Position numbers and translations under genes: made by a program
Part shown: in pieces, positions 38,497 through 47,358 of the stretch
Numbering within the stretch: position 1 is the first letter of the stretch
Layout of the letters: each line of letters opens with the position of its first letter
Source of the DNA: Pseudomonadota bacterium
GTDB taxonomy: Bacteria; Pseudomonadota; Gammaproteobacteria; Burkholderiales; JABEVD01
NCBI GenBank assembly: GCA_021835845.1
Contig: JAKBJU010000004.1
Coordinates: 1-64,000 of the forward strand
Reading direction: 5' to 3'
DNA: 64,000 bases
Notes under the pieces: generated by a model
The model's database searches: none
Told to the model about the DNA's origin: nothing
What the model saw: the letters and a program-made list of their open reading frames with translations, nothing else

Positions 38497-39019
38497 AATG
38501 GATGAGCTTCTCCGGCAATACCGGCTTTTCCCCTTTCAGCAATGCTTCCAGGAGCACCTCGAATGCGCCTGCAGGAGGCGGGCACCCTGGCAGAAAGTAG
38601 TCGATTCTGACGGCTTCGTGCACCGGGCAAACCTTTTTCAGGAGCACGGGAAGTTCGGGATCGGCAGGGATCTGCGGATTCTCTATCCCGATTCCGTCGA
38701 GATAGGCTTCGGCAAGGCATTCGTCCATTGAAAAGCGATTCCTCATCGCCGGAATTCCGCCATTGATCGCACAGGCGCCGACTGCGACCAGAATTGAGCA
38801 GTTTTCCCTGAATTCTTTCAGAGCCGCCAGATTCTCCTCGTTGCACAGCCCCCCTTCCACCAGCCCGATATCGCATTTCCCGACCGACTTGATGTCGGTA
38901 AAGGGGCTCCTGTCGAATTCGACTCTTTCAACGAGAGCGAGGAATTTCTCATCCATGTCGAGAAAGGACATGTGGCAGCCGAAACAGCCAGCCAGCGAAC
39001 AGGTGGCGAGCCTAATCAT
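38489..39019 (-). CDS. hoxY: NAD-reducing hydrogenase small subunit HoxY
   Basis: 176 residues beginning MIRLATCSLAGCFGCHMSFLDMD; C12 and C15 with later cysteines in VGACAINGG and FLPGCPPPAG ligate the proximal 4Fe-4S cluster. It is short, with no signal peptide, as expected of a cytoplasmic group 3d hydrogenase. It passes electrons from HoxH toward the HoxFU diaphorase. It overlaps hoxU by 8 bases. Confidence 0.95.
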   Translation of the reverse strand: MIRLATCSLAGCFGCHMSFLDMDEKFLALVERVEFDRSPFTDIKSVGKCDIGLVEGGLCNEENLAALKEFRENCSILVAVGACAINGGIPAMRNRFSMDECLAEAYLDGIGIENPQIPADPELPVLLKKVCPVHEAVRIDYFLPGCPPPAGAFEVLLEALLKGEKPVLPEKLIHYD

Positions 39020-39674
39020 AAAGCCGCTTCCCGATGGGAACTTCGAATCCTCGCCCCTTGACCAGAATCGCCCCTACCGGACAGACTTCGACTGCCCTGT
39101 CCTGCGCCGAAATATCCGTATCGGCGAGCAGCCCGCTTTTCGAATTGACGACAAGGCGGGTATCGATCCCGCGTCCGGAAATCCCGAATATGTTTTTCCC
39201 GTCGACATCCCTGCTCGCCTTCACGCAAAGCTCGCAGAAAATGCAGCGGTCCCTGTCGATGAGGACATCCGGATGGGAGGCATCCATTTGCCTGTTGGGA
39301 TACCAGGGCCGGTAATGCAGGTCGAGCATGCCTTCGTCATAGGCCGCCTTCTGCAGCCTGCAGCTTCCGCTCTTTTCGCACGCAGGGCAGTAATGATTTC
39401 CCTCTACGAAAAGCATTCTGAGCAGGGAAAGCCTCACCTGCCGCAACTCTTCCGTGTCGATTTCGACATGCTGCCCTTCCATGGCAGGCTGGGTGCATGC
39501 GGATGCGAATCTTCCGTCGATTTTCACGGTGCAGAGCCTGCAGCTTCCGTGAGGTGCAAACCCGGGAAGATAGCATAGATGAGGAATGGGAATGTTCGCG
39601 GCGAGCGCGCATTCCATGACGGTCTGTCCCTCGGCGAGTGGCACCATTGCGCCATCCAGGCTGATTGTCTTCAA
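39012..39674 (-). CDS. hoxU: Hydrogenase diaphorase subunit HoxU
   Basis: 220 residues from a TTG start whose bases overlap the hoxF stop (TTGA). The open frame runs to 39881 but the first part is a shadow of hoxF; GAGAGGGGCG just upstream is the likely ribosome site. Cluster ligands: plant-type 2Fe-2S cysteines in CYLPGFAPHGSCRLC and FASACTQP, the NuoG-like HYCPACEKSGSC motif, a 4Fe-4S set in CIFCELCVKASRD and VCPVGAIL. It relays electrons between HoxY and HoxF. Confidence 0.93.
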   Translation of the reverse strand: MKTISLDGAMVPLAEGQTVMECALAANIPIPHLCYLPGFAPHGSCRLCTVKIDGRFASACTQPAMEGQHVEIDTEELRQVRLSLLRMLFVEGNHYCPACEKSGSCRLQKAAYDEGMLDLHYRPWYPNRQMDASHPDVLIDRDRCIFCELCVKASRDVDGKNIFGISGRGIDTRLVVNSKSGLLADTDISAQDRAVEVCPVGAILVKGRGFEVPIGKRLYD

Positions 39675-41305
39675 TTGACGCCCCTCTCGAAATGCTCCGG
39701 AAATTTCCTCAGCATGTCGAGCACCGCGCGGTTCGCGCTCTGCCCGAGCCCGCAATGGCTCGCCCTGAGGATGCTGCCCAGATTGCCGATCTCTGCGATA
39801 TCTTCTCCGCTCCCGCGCCCCGCCGAAATCCCTTCCATGGCTTGCGCCAATATTTCGGTTCCGACCCGGCAGGGCGTGCAAAAACCGCAGGATTCATGGG
39901 CAAAGAATCTGGAAAAGTTGAGCGCCGCTTCCCGCATGTCCCTGCTCCTGTCAAAAACCATCACAGAACCGCTGGTGGGAAGATCCTCGAAACAGATTTT
40001 CCTGCCGAATTCCGATGCATCCAGGCAGTTGCCCGCAGCCCCCCCGACCTGCACTGCAAGAACATTGCCGGCGCCGCAATCTTCCAGTATCCGGTCGACC
40101 GAAACGCCGAAAGAATATTCGTAGATGCCCGGCCTGGCACAATCTCCGGACACCGAGAGAAGCTTGGTCCCACATGACTCTGCCGTCCCGAGAGAGCGGA
40201 ACTCCCTCCCCCCGCCTGCAGCAATTGCTGCTGCCGCGCAGAACGTTTCCACATTGTCGACAACGGTGGGCATGCCATGGACTCCGAATGTGACGGGAAA
40301 CGGAGGGCGCACCCTGGGTATGCCCCGCTTCCCCTCGATCGATTCAAGAAGAGCGGACTCTTCCCCGCAGATATAGGCTCCCGCCCCCCAGTGGAGCTCG
40401 ATTTCGAAATCGGCATCGCGCCGCGCAGCGAGCAGCGCCTCCAGGTGCGCTTCGAGGTAGCGGTATTCTCCCCTGACATAGAGGAAGCCTTTCTTGGCTT
40501 TGATGATGCGCGCGCAAAGCGCCATGCCTTCGAACAGGCGCCCGGCGCAGTGCTGCAGCAGCACCCTGTCCTTGAACGTTCCGGGCTCACCCTCGTCGGC
40601 ATTGCAGACGACATGCCGCTCGCCCCCCGGTGCATCGCGGCATGACGCCCATTTCTTCGCAGTCGGATAGCCCGCCCCTCCCCGCCCCCTCAGCCCGGCA
40701 TCCGTCATTTCCTGTAGCAGGGCTTCCCCTTCCAGGATGGGGCCTCGCCAATCCTGGAAAAGCCAGTCGCGACGCCTGATGTTCGATTCAACATGAAAAT
40801 ATTCATCCGGCCACGCGGCAAGCGGGATCCGCTTTTCCATGAGGCGCGAGATGGCATCGATGCGGTCATCGCTGAGATTCGCAACGGCGGTGCCATTCAC
40901 GAGCAGGGCAGGGCCCTGATCGCACATTCCCGTGCAGGAGGTTTTGCCCACCGTCGCCAGCCCGTCGTGCCGCATGACTCTCGGGCTCACCCCGAGATTC
41001 CCGCACAGCCTCAGAAACAGTTCCCGGCTGCCGAGCATCCAGTCCGTGATGCTGTCGCTCATCAAGACGGAATAGGTTCCCAGCGGTTCGCGACTCAGGA
41101 AACTGTAAAACTCGACATCCCCGAGAATCCGGGAAAGCGGAAGGCCGAGGGCCGAGGCGACCCTGCAAATCGCATCGTCTGAAACATGGTTGAACGCCTT
41201 CTGGGTCGCGATCAGAATCTGGAGCGGGTTGTTTCCCATTCGCTCAATCAGCAGGTCAGCATGTTCTGCGGCGCAAGCCATCTTCTTGTCCCAGGCCAAG
41301 GTCAT
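39671..41305 (-). CDS. hoxF: Hydrogenase diaphorase subunit HoxF (NuoE-NuoF fusion)
   Basis: 544 residues. The N-terminal NuoE-like part (to about 150) holds a 2Fe-2S motif including GKTSCTGMCDQGPALLVNG. The NuoF-like part has the FMN/NAD site GLRGRGGAGYPTAKKW, NADEGEPGTFKDR and the 4Fe-4S motif ESCGFCTPCRVGT with C in SHCGLGQS. It reduces NAD+ with electrons from hydrogen. First gene of hoxFUYHW. The start is uncertain: a TAGAAT box (complement of 41309-41314) lies only 3 bases before the ATG at 41305, so the next ATG at 41281 may be the real start. Confidence 0.93.
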   Translation of the reverse strand: MTLAWDKKMACAAEHADLLIERMGNNPLQILIATQKAFNHVSDDAICRVASALGLPLSRILGDVEFYSFLSREPLGTYSVLMSDSITDWMLGSRELFLRLCGNLGVSPRVMRHDGLATVGKTSCTGMCDQGPALLVNGTAVANLSDDRIDAISRLMEKRIPLAAWPDEYFHVESNIRRRDWLFQDWRGPILEGEALLQEMTDAGLRGRGGAGYPTAKKWASCRDAPGGERHVVCNADEGEPGTFKDRVLLQHCAGRLFEGMALCARIIKAKKGFLYVRGEYRYLEAHLEALLAARRDADFEIELHWGAGAYICGEESALLESIEGKRGIPRVRPPFPVTFGVHGMPTVVDNVETFCAAAAIAAGGGREFRSLGTAESCGTKLLSVSGDCARPGIYEYSFGVSVDRILEDCGAGNVLAVQVGGAAGNCLDASEFGRKICFEDLPTSGSVMVFDRSRDMREAALNFSRFFAHESCGFCTPCRVGTEILAQAMEGISAGRGSGEDIAEIGNLGSILRASHCGLGQSANRAVLDMLRKFPEHFERGVN

Positions 41306-41366
41306 ACGATTCTAGCATGGCGAACTCCCCCCTGAATTCAACCGAACATCAGATGCACGCATCAAC

Positions 41367-41380
41367 TTGTTTTTATTCAA
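41367..41380. promoter_or_regulatory. FNR/CRP-like half-palindromic site
   Basis: TTGTTTTTATTCAA, read on the hox strand as TTGAATAAAAACAA, agrees with the FNR consensus TTGAT-N4-ATCAA at 8 of 10 positions. It lies about 60-75 bases upstream of the hoxF ATG at 41305. Control of hydrogenase genes by oxygen-responsive regulators is common. This is a motif match only. Confidence 0.4.
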
Positions 41381-41420
41381 AATACCAAAGCCAACCCGGC
41401 GACTCTTTGCCGAGATATCA

Positions 41421-41447
41421 AAAAACCATCTTACTATTATGGTTTTT
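41421..41447. repeat. Inverted repeat AAAAACCAT...ATGGTTTTT
   Basis: Perfect 9-base arms (41421-41429 and 41439-41447) around a 9-base loop. It could be an operator or a weak bidirectional terminator-like hairpin; its A/T-rich arms and position just upstream of a TATAAG sequence favour a regulatory role. Confidence 0.4.
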
Positions 41448-41594
41448 GTGTTATAAGAACATTTGCGTCGGCACGAACCGTTGCCGCCGCATTGTTCAGG
41501 GTTAGCTTAAAGAGGAGATAAAGGGGCGGCATCCGGCAGGTCTTGAGCGGGCATCGCCAAATAATATCAAAGCATTTTCGACCAGGAGGGTAAG

Positions 41595-41876
41595 ATGGCA
41601 AGCAGAAGTCTATCGAGCAAGGCGTTTTGGTCAACCATAGTCGGCGGAATGCTGACCGGAATGGGAAACGGAAGCGTGTTTGGCGCAGCGACGATGTGTC
41701 TTGTAGGCCGTGGTTCCTTCGGCAACTGGGGCGGAGACGGCCATCTTGCCTTCGATCCCACCAGTTTCAGCGGTTTCGTTGACTGGTGCATGATCATCTT
41801 CGGCATTGCCTATGTCGTCATCCTGGCAATTTCGATGACCCGCCACGGCGCACTGGAAGCGCAGGCCCGCGGCTGA
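41595..41876 (+). CDS. Small membrane protein of unknown function
   Basis: 93 residues, not recognised. A strong ribosome site (AGGAGGGTAAG) precedes the ATG. Two membrane helices are likely (about 10-38, glycine-rich: VGGMLTGMGNGSVFGAATMCLV; and about 60-82: FVDWCMIIFGIAYVVILAISM). The loop between them contains GNWGGDGHLAFDPTSF. A strong intrinsic terminator follows at once, as expected for a well-expressed single gene. It is divergent from hoxF; any link to hydrogen metabolism is unproven. Confidence 0.7.
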   Translation: MASRSLSSKAFWSTIVGGMLTGMGNGSVFGAATMCLVGRGSFGNWGGDGHLAFDPTSFSGFVDWCMIIFGIAYVVILAISMTRHGALEAQARG

Positions 41877-41887
41877 GGCAGCGCAGC

Positions 41888-41915
41888 AAAGGTCCGGTGA
41901 AAGCCGGACCTTTTT
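41888..41915 (+). terminator. Rho-independent terminator
   Basis: AAAGGTCCGG and CCGGACCTTT form a 10-base stem with a 6-base loop (TGAAAG), followed by further Ts. It ends the transcript of the 93-residue membrane protein gene and lies 26 bases before the next gene, which therefore needs read-through or its own promoter. Confidence 0.88.
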
Positions 41916-41940
41916 CGGTCATCGAAAGAGGAGCCTCGTC

Positions 41941-42246
41941 ATGCAGATCAATGCCCATTCGAAGAACGATCTATCCTATTACATGGTCAGATGGCTGGCT
42001 TTCGGTGCTTGCGCCGGCCTTTTCTCCCCGGTCACGCCTCATGAAGCCATGACGACAGGGGTTCTGTGGGGGATGAAAACCCAGCATTTCATCTGGGGCC
42101 TGCTGTTTGGAGCCGCCTGCGGCTATGCCTTCACCTGGTCGCAAAACAGGTTCAACATGGCCCGGGACAAGAAAACCACCTGGAGCATCGCATTGGCATT
42201 CTGGATGGGATTCAACATCGCCTTCGCCGGGATGTCCATGCTGTAG
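41941..42246 (+). CDS. Small membrane protein of unknown function
   Basis: 101 residues, not recognised. AAAGAGGAG is 8 bases upstream of the ATG. Three hydrophobic segments are seen (MVRWLAFGACAGLFS, TQHFIWGLLFGAACGYAF and SIALAFWMGFNIAFAGMSM) with an NRFNMARDKKTT polar loop before the last. It follows the other small membrane gene beyond a terminator; the two may belong together functionally. Confidence 0.68.
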   Translation: MQINAHSKNDLSYYMVRWLAFGACAGLFSPVTPHEAMTTGVLWGMKTQHFIWGLLFGAACGYAFTWSQNRFNMARDKKTTWSIALAFWMGFNIAFAGMSML

Positions 42247-42304
42247 AGATTCCTTGACGGCAGGAAACGGGCTAGAATGATCCGTCGAAACCATTCCCAG
42301 GTCA

Positions 42305-42934
42305 ATGAAGCTCGGCCCTCGCGATCTCGAAAACATCTCGTCCGCCACGCTGGAGCATTATGCTTCTCGCGCGCAGGATTTCTTCGAGGGAACGAAGGAT
42401 CATGACGTCAGCCAGAACATCGCTGCGCTGCTGAAGCATATTCCCGGCAGTCCTCCATTTTCAATCCTCGATTTCGGCTGCGGACCTGGAAGGGATCTCA
42501 GGACCTTCTCGAAAATGGGGCACATCGCCATAGGGCTTGAGGGATGCGAAAATTTCGCACGGATGGCCCGCGACTACAGCGGCTGCGAAGTCTGGCACCA
42601 GGACTTCCTGAAGCTCGATCTGCCCGCATGCCGTTTCGACGGCATATTCGCCAATGCCTCCCTCTTCCACATACCCAGACAGGAACTGCCGCGCGCACTG
42701 AATCAATTGCATGCCTCGCTCAGGCAGGATGGCGTGCTTTTCAGTTCCAACCCGCGCGGAGCGAACGAGGAAGGCTGGCGAAATGGAAGATACGGCACCT
42801 ACCATGACCTCGCATCATGGCGCCAATTCATGCTGGATGCGGGTTTTCTCGAACTCGATCATTATTACCGCCCTGCCAACCTGCCTTTCGAGCAGCAACT
42901 CTGGCTCGCCAGCGTATGGCGCAAGATAAGTTAG
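42305..42934 (+). CDS. SAM-dependent class I methyltransferase
   Basis: 209 residues with motif [16 protein letters not shown] for S-adenosylmethionine binding, an acidic residue after GLEGCENF, and the later motif [22 protein letters not shown]. The fold is that of class I methyltransferases acting on small molecules; the substrate is unknown. A CTAGAAT element at 42272-42278 lies 27 bases upstream of the ATG, and hisC follows after 28 bases, so they may be co-transcribed. Confidence 0.85.
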   Translation: MKLGPRDLENISSATLEHYASRAQDFFEGTKDHDVSQNIAALLKHIPGSPPFSILDFGCGPGRDLRTFSKMGHIAIGLEGCENFARMARDYSGCEVWHQDFLKLDLPACRFDGIFANASLFHIPRQELPRALNQLHASLRQDGVLFSSNPRGANEEGWRNGRYGTYHDLASWRQFMLDAGFLELDHYYRPANLPFEQQLWLASVWRKIS

Positions 42935-42962
42935 AATAGCCTTTTTAACGCAAATCGAAAAA

Positions 42963-44024
42963 ATGAGCCGATACTGGAGCGACGTCGTAACCAGCCTGAC
43001 CCCCTACGTTCCCGGGGAGCAGCCCAAAATCGACAACCTAATCAAGCTGAACACCAACGAGAACCCCTACCCGCCCTCCCCCAGGGTGATCGAGGCCTTG
43101 AAACTCGAGGCGGGGCCGAGCCTCAGGCTCTATCCCGACCCCAACGGAGAACGCCTCAAGGCGGCGATCGCCGATTATTACCATATCGGCCCGGACTCGG
43201 TTTTCGTCGGCAACGGATCGGACGAAGTCCTTGCCCATGTATTTCATGCCCTGCTCAAGCATGAAAAGCCCATTCTATTTCCCGACGTGACCTACAGTTT
43301 CTACCCTGTCTACGCCAGGCTCTATGGCATCGCTTTCGAGACCGTGCCTCTGGACGAGAATTTCTCGATAAATGCAGAAGATTATTTCAGGCCCAACGGC
43401 GGCATCATCTTTCCCAACCCGAATGCGCCGACAGGCTGCCTGCTCGAACCCGCGGCGATCGAGAAAATCGTCGAAGCCAATCCGGATTCGGTCGTTGTCG
43501 TTGACGAAGCCTACATCGATTTCGGAGGAGATTCCGTCGTTTCCTTGACGCGGCGCCATGCGAACCTGCTGGTGATTCAGACGCTGTCGAAATCCCGTTC
43601 CCTCGCAGGGCTCAGGGTCGGCTTCGCAGTGGGAAACCCCGATCTGATCGAGGCTCTGGAGCGCCTCAAGAACAGCTTCAACTCCTACCCCCTGGGGCGC
43701 CTCGCAATTTCAGGCGCTGTCGCCGCATTCGAGGACCGGGATTATTTCGAGCATACCTGCCGGAGCGTGATATCGAGCCGCGCAATACTGGTTTCCGGGC
43801 TGAAGAAGCTCGGCTTCTTGGTCCTACCTTCCATGGCAAACTTCGTTTTTGCAAGGCACCCTGAATGGGATGCTGCGCTGATCGCATCGAAACTGAGGGA
43901 AAACCGCATCATCGTCCGCCATTTCAGGCAACCCAGAATAGACCAGTTCCTGCGCATCACCGTGGGAACGGATGAAGCCTGCAGCGCGCTTCTCGCCTCC
44001 CTGGGCGAAATCCTATCCCGATGA
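42963..44024 (+). CDS. hisC: Histidinol-phosphate aminotransferase
   Basis: 353 residues of the PLP-dependent fold type I family. Visible are [54 protein letters not shown] and the lysine-containing [18 protein letters not shown], where the lysine binds PLP. It acts in histidine biosynthesis (imidazole acetol-phosphate to histidinol phosphate). It stands apart from other his genes. TAGAAT (42932-42937) lies just upstream. Confidence 0.94.
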   Translation: MSRYWSDVVTSLTPYVPGEQPKIDNLIKLNTNENPYPPSPRVIEALKLEAGPSLRLYPDPNGERLKAAIADYYHIGPDSVFVGNGSDEVLAHVFHALLKHEKPILFPDVTYSFYPVYARLYGIAFETVPLDENFSINAEDYFRPNGGIIFPNPNAPTGCLLEPAAIEKIVEANPDSVVVVDEAYIDFGGDSVVSLTRRHANLLVIQTLSKSRSLAGLRVGFAVGNPDLIEALERLKNSFNSYPLGRLAISGAVAAFEDRDYFEHTCRSVISSRAILVSGLKKLGFLVLPSMANFVFARHPEWDAALIASKLRENRIIVRHFRQPRIDQFLRITVGTDEACSALLASLGEILSR

Positions 44025-44068
44025 TCGTGGCTTATAATGAAATCTCAATGGCATAGAACGCGTCAACA

Positions 44069-47000
44069 ATGAGCCAATTCAACCTATCGGAATGGGCGCT
44101 CGGGCAGAAAACGCTTGTGCTCTATTTTCTCGCCGCTCTTCTGATATCCGGCTTCTATGCCTACACCCAGCTCCCTCGCAAGGAAGATCCCGACTTCACC
44201 TTCAAGGACATGACCATCGAAGTGCGCTGGCCTGGAGCTACCGCGCACGAAATGGAAAGCCAGATCACGGACAAGATCGAGCACAAGCTCCAGGAAACCC
44301 CCTGGCTGGGCAATATGGGAAGCTACTCCAAACCTGGGGAAGCGGTGATTTACCTCACGCTCAAGGATTCGATACCGTCCTCCGAGCTGCAGCGCACCTG
44401 GAACGAGGTGCGCAACGAGCTGGCCGATCTTCGTCCTTCCCTGCCTGCAAACATGACCGGCCCCGTCATCAACGACAAGTTCGGAGAGACTTTCGGCCTG
44501 ATCTATGCCTTCACTTCGAAAAGCGCGGACAATGCCGAACTTGCAAAACAGGCCGGCATGGCAAGACAGGCACTTCTCGGGACCGAGCATATCGGCAAAA
44601 TCAGCCTGATCGGGGTACGGGACGAGAAGATCTATATCGATTTTCCGAACCTGAAGCTTGCCGAACTCGGAATCGACCCGCTGGCGCTTGCATCGCTTCT
44701 GAAAAATCGCAACGCCATGCTCCCTTCCGGCAAGATCGTCACGGATTTCAACACGGTGCGCATGCGCGCAAGCGGAGACTTCGATTCGCTGGGATCGATA
44801 CAGGATCTGGAAATTCACGCGGGAGGAAAAACCTACAGGCTCGGGGACATCAGCCATGTCTACAGAAGCTATGCCGATCCCCAGACCTTCGAGATGCGCT
44901 TTGACGGACAGGATGCGGTGGGACTCGCCATTTCCCTGGCGCAAAACGCCGATGCCATCGAAGCAGGCCATGCTGTCGATCGGGTGATGTCCAGGATTCG
45001 ATCCCGCCTGCCTCCCGGAATCGAAGTGCACCGCGTCGCGAACCAGCCTGCAGTAATCGACAAGTCGATCAGCCAGTTCATGAGATCCCTGCTCGAAGCC
45101 CTTCTCATCGTGCTCGCAGTGGGATTTCTCAGCCTGAAAACGAGGGCCGGCCTGGTAGTTGCGTTTTCCGTCCCCATCGTGCTGGCAGGCACATTCCTGC
45201 TCATGAAGCTTTTCGGCATCGACCTGCAGCGCGTCTCTCTCGGCGCACTCATCATCGCGCTCGGACTCCTGGTCGACGATGCGATGATCGCCGTGGAAAT
45301 GATGAAAGTGAAGATAGAGGAAGGCTGGGGAAAGGCGAGAGCCGCGACTTTCGCCTACAAGAGCACTGCATTTCCCATGCTCACCGGAACCCTCGTCACG
45401 GCGGCCGCCTTCCTCCCCGTGGGCCTCGCAAGATCGTCGGCCGGCGAATACACCTTCTCGCTCTGCATCGTCGTCACTCTGGCGCTGCTCGTCTCATGGC
45501 TGGTCGCCGTAATCTTCACCCCCTATCTCGGCTACAAACTGCTCGAAGAAAGTCATGTCCATGCTCCGCAGGACGATTACTACGACAAGGGCTTCTTTGC
45601 CATTTTCAGGAAAATCGTCATCTGGTGCCTGGATCGGCGCTGGATGGTCGTCGCAGCGACACTGCTCGCATTCCTGCTTTCGGTGCTCGGCTTTTCCAGA
45701 GTCGAACAGGAATTCTTTCCGCCCTCCGAGCGCCCCGAACTCCTGGCGGACATCTGGCTTCCCGAAGGAATGACCTTCTCGGCAACGGAAAAGGTCGTCA
45801 AGGATCTTGAAAACCGCATCAGGCAGGAACAAGGGGTGGCTGATTTCGCAAGCTACGTGGGGGGCAATACGCCGCGCTTCTATCTCCCCCTCGATCTCGG
45901 GCTGCCCTCTCCGAATTACGCACAGATCGTGGTCATGACAACCGACATCGCGATGCGCGAAAAGGTGCTGCAGCATTTGCGCATGGCGTTCTCTTCAGCC
46001 TATCCGGAATACGGCATCAGGATTTCGAGGCTGGAAAATGGCCCGCCCGTGGGCTACCCCATCCAGTATCGGGTGACAGGCGAGAATATCTACAAGCTGA
46101 GGCAGATCGCCGGCGAAGTCGCAAAAATCCTGAAGGAAAACGGCCGCGCCAAGAACATCAGCTTCGATTCCGGGGAAAACACCAGGATCTACGACATCGA
46201 GGTGGATCAGGCCAAGGCAAGACAATTCGGCATTCATGATCTCTCGAACCAGCTCCGCATCCTTTCCAGCGGCATCACGGTCAGCCATTACCGGGAAAGC
46301 GACAGAAGCATCGGCATCGTCATGCGCGCAGACAAGGCAGAACGCGGCGACATCGATTACCCCGGCCGGATGAAGGTCCATGCAGATGACGGCAGCTTCG
46401 TGCCCCTGGCAAAAATCGCGTCTATCAACGACGATGTCGAGGAAGGCATTCTCTGGCACAAGAACGGACTTCCTGTGGCGACAGTACGGGCCGACGTTCC
46501 AGACGGAATTCAAGCCCAGGACGTGAATGCGCAAATCGAGAGCCGGCTCTCCGCCATCAGGCTTCCGGAAGGGTACAAAATAGAAACCGGAGGCGCAGCC
46601 GAAGACAGCGGGAAAGCACAGGAATCGATCATGGCGGTTCTGCCCGTCACGGCCGTCCTCATCATCACCCTGCTCATGCTCCAGTTGAAACGTTTCCATC
46701 TGGCCGTCATCGTTCTCCTGACGGCGCCGCTCGGCATCATCGGCGTCACTTCCTCCCTGCTCCTGTTCCACGTCCCGTTCGGCTTCGTCTCGATGCTCGG
46801 CATGATCTCGCTTGCCGGAATGATCATGCGCAATTCCGTCATCCTGGTCGACCAGATAGCACAGGACCTGTCGGAAGGGCTCACCCTATGGGATGCAGTA
46901 GTGGAGTCGACGGTGAGGCGCTCGCGGCCCATCCTGCTCACTGCGTCAAGCGCGATACTCGCAATGATCCCCCTTGCGCAGAACAGCTTCTGGGGGCCGA

Positions 47001-47119
47001 TGGCGGTCGTCATCATGGGCGGCCTCCTGGTCGCGACCCTGCTCACCCTGCTTTTCCTTCCCGCCCTGTACTGCTGCTGGTTCAGGGTAAGGCGACCCGA
47101 CCCAACGCTGCAGTCATGA
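44069..47119 (+). CDS. RND efflux permease without adjacent adaptor
   Basis: 1016 residues, full length. It starts MSQFNLSEWALGQKTLVLYF; the region LPRKEDPDFTFKDMTIEVRWPGATAHEM is typical of the TriC-like subgroup. The proton-relay pair D403-D404 lies in GLLVDDAMIAVEMM. Such permeases are normally encoded after one or two HlyD-type adaptors; here hisC precedes and only a 65-residue membrane protein follows (overlap ATGA). The adaptor must be encoded elsewhere or is dispensable. The substrate is unknown. Confidence 0.92.
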   Translation: MSQFNLSEWALGQKTLVLYFLAALLISGFYAYTQLPRKEDPDFTFKDMTIEVRWPGATAHEMESQITDKIEHKLQETPWLGNMGSYSKPGEAVIYLTLKDSIPSSELQRTWNEVRNELADLRPSLPANMTGPVINDKFGETFGLIYAFTSKSADNAELAKQAGMARQALLGTEHIGKISLIGVRDEKIYIDFPNLKLAELGIDPLALASLLKNRNAMLPSGKIVTDFNTVRMRASGDFDSLGSIQDLEIHAGGKTYRLGDISHVYRSYADPQTFEMRFDGQDAVGLAISLAQNADAIEAGHAVDRVMSRIRSRLPPGIEVHRVANQPAVIDKSISQFMRSLLEALLIVLAVGFLSLKTRAGLVVAFSVPIVLAGTFLLMKLFGIDLQRVSLGALIIALGLLVDDAMIAVEMMKVKIEEGWGKARAATFAYKSTAFPMLTGTLVTAAAFLPVGLARSSAGEYTFSLCIVVTLALLVSWLVAVIFTPYLGYKLLEESHVHAPQDDYYDKGFFAIFRKIVIWCLDRRWMVVAATLLAFLLSVLGFSRVEQEFFPPSERPELLADIWLPEGMTFSATEKVVKDLENRIRQEQGVADFASYVGGNTPRFYLPLDLGLPSPNYAQIVVMTTDIAMREKVLQHLRMAFSSAYPEYGIRISRLENGPPVGYPIQYRVTGENIYKLRQIAGEVAKILKENGRAKNISFDSGENTRIYDIEVDQAKARQFGIHDLSNQLRILSSGITVSHYRESDRSIGIVMRADKAERGDIDYPGRMKVHADDGSFVPLAKIASINDDVEEGILWHKNGLPVATVRADVPDGIQAQDVNAQIESRLSAIRLPEGYKIETGGAAEDSGKAQESIMAVLPVTAVLIITLLMLQLKRFHLAVIVLLTAPLGIIGVTSSLLLFHVPFGFVSMLGMISLAGMIMRNSVILVDQIAQDLSEGLTLWDAVVESTVRRSRPILLTASSAILAMIPLAQNSFWGPMAVVIMGGLLVATLLTLLFLPALYCCWFRVRRPDPTLQS

Positions 47120-47313
47120 TCAGAAAACTCGCAAAAATCCTCTTTCTACTCGTTCTCATATTCGCCGGCACGGTCGTCACCGTGGCCGACCATCTTTTCA
47201 TCGGCGTCATCATCTTCATCGCGATGACCGTGATGGTCGCAACCGGACCGAAGGCCGGAGAAGCCAGGGAGCTTTCCGAACTGGAAAAAGCGAAAGCCAG
47301 ATCGGACCGATAG
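47116..47313 (+). CDS. Small single- or double-helix membrane protein following the RND permease
   Basis: 65 residues from an ATG that overlaps the permease stop (ATGA). MIRKLAKILFLLVLIFAGTVVTVAD and FIGVIIFIAMTVMVATG are two hydrophobic helices; the tail is charged (ARELSELEKAKARSDR). The overlap suggests translation coupling, and it might be a small accessory subunit of the pump, as AcrZ is for AcrB; that is inference. The frame also reads through upstream inside the permease gene, but that portion is a shadow. Confidence 0.7.
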   Translation: MIRKLAKILFLLVLIFAGTVVTVADHLFIGVIIFIAMTVMVATGPKAGEARELSELEKAKARSDR

Positions 47314-47328
47314 GCGCAGAACGGGGGA

Positions 47329-47356
47329 TTCGGGGTGTGCAAGCGCACACCCCGAA
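47329..47356. terminator. Hairpin between convergent genes, probable terminator
   Basis: TTCGGGGTGTGC and GCACACCCCGAA form a perfect 12-base stem with loop AAGC. It separates the plus-strand small membrane gene from the end of htpG. There is no long T-run (CTTCATTTT follows on the plus strand), so strength is uncertain. Confidence 0.6.
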
Positions 47357-47358
47357 CT

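Larger units (their letters stand above)
41306..41594. other. 289-bp divergent intergenic region between hoxF and the small membrane gene
   Basis: No gene seen. It contains the FNR-like site at 41367-41380, an inverted repeat with A/T runs at 41421-41447, a possible -10 (TATAAG) near 41451, and an SD-like stretch AAAGAGGAGATAAAG around 41510 with no start codon at a useful distance. The leader of the plus-strand gene would be well over 100 bases long. Confidence 0.5.

Noticed and set aside
41401-41425. Second FNR-like site (TTGCCGAGATATCAA)
   Set aside because: The half-sites are 5 bases apart instead of 4 and one half is poor.
42252-42278. TTGACG/TAGAAT promoter upstream of the methyltransferase
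   Set aside because: Spacing is only 13 bases, too short for a sigma-70 promoter; the TAGAAT alone was kept as part of the recurring-element observation.
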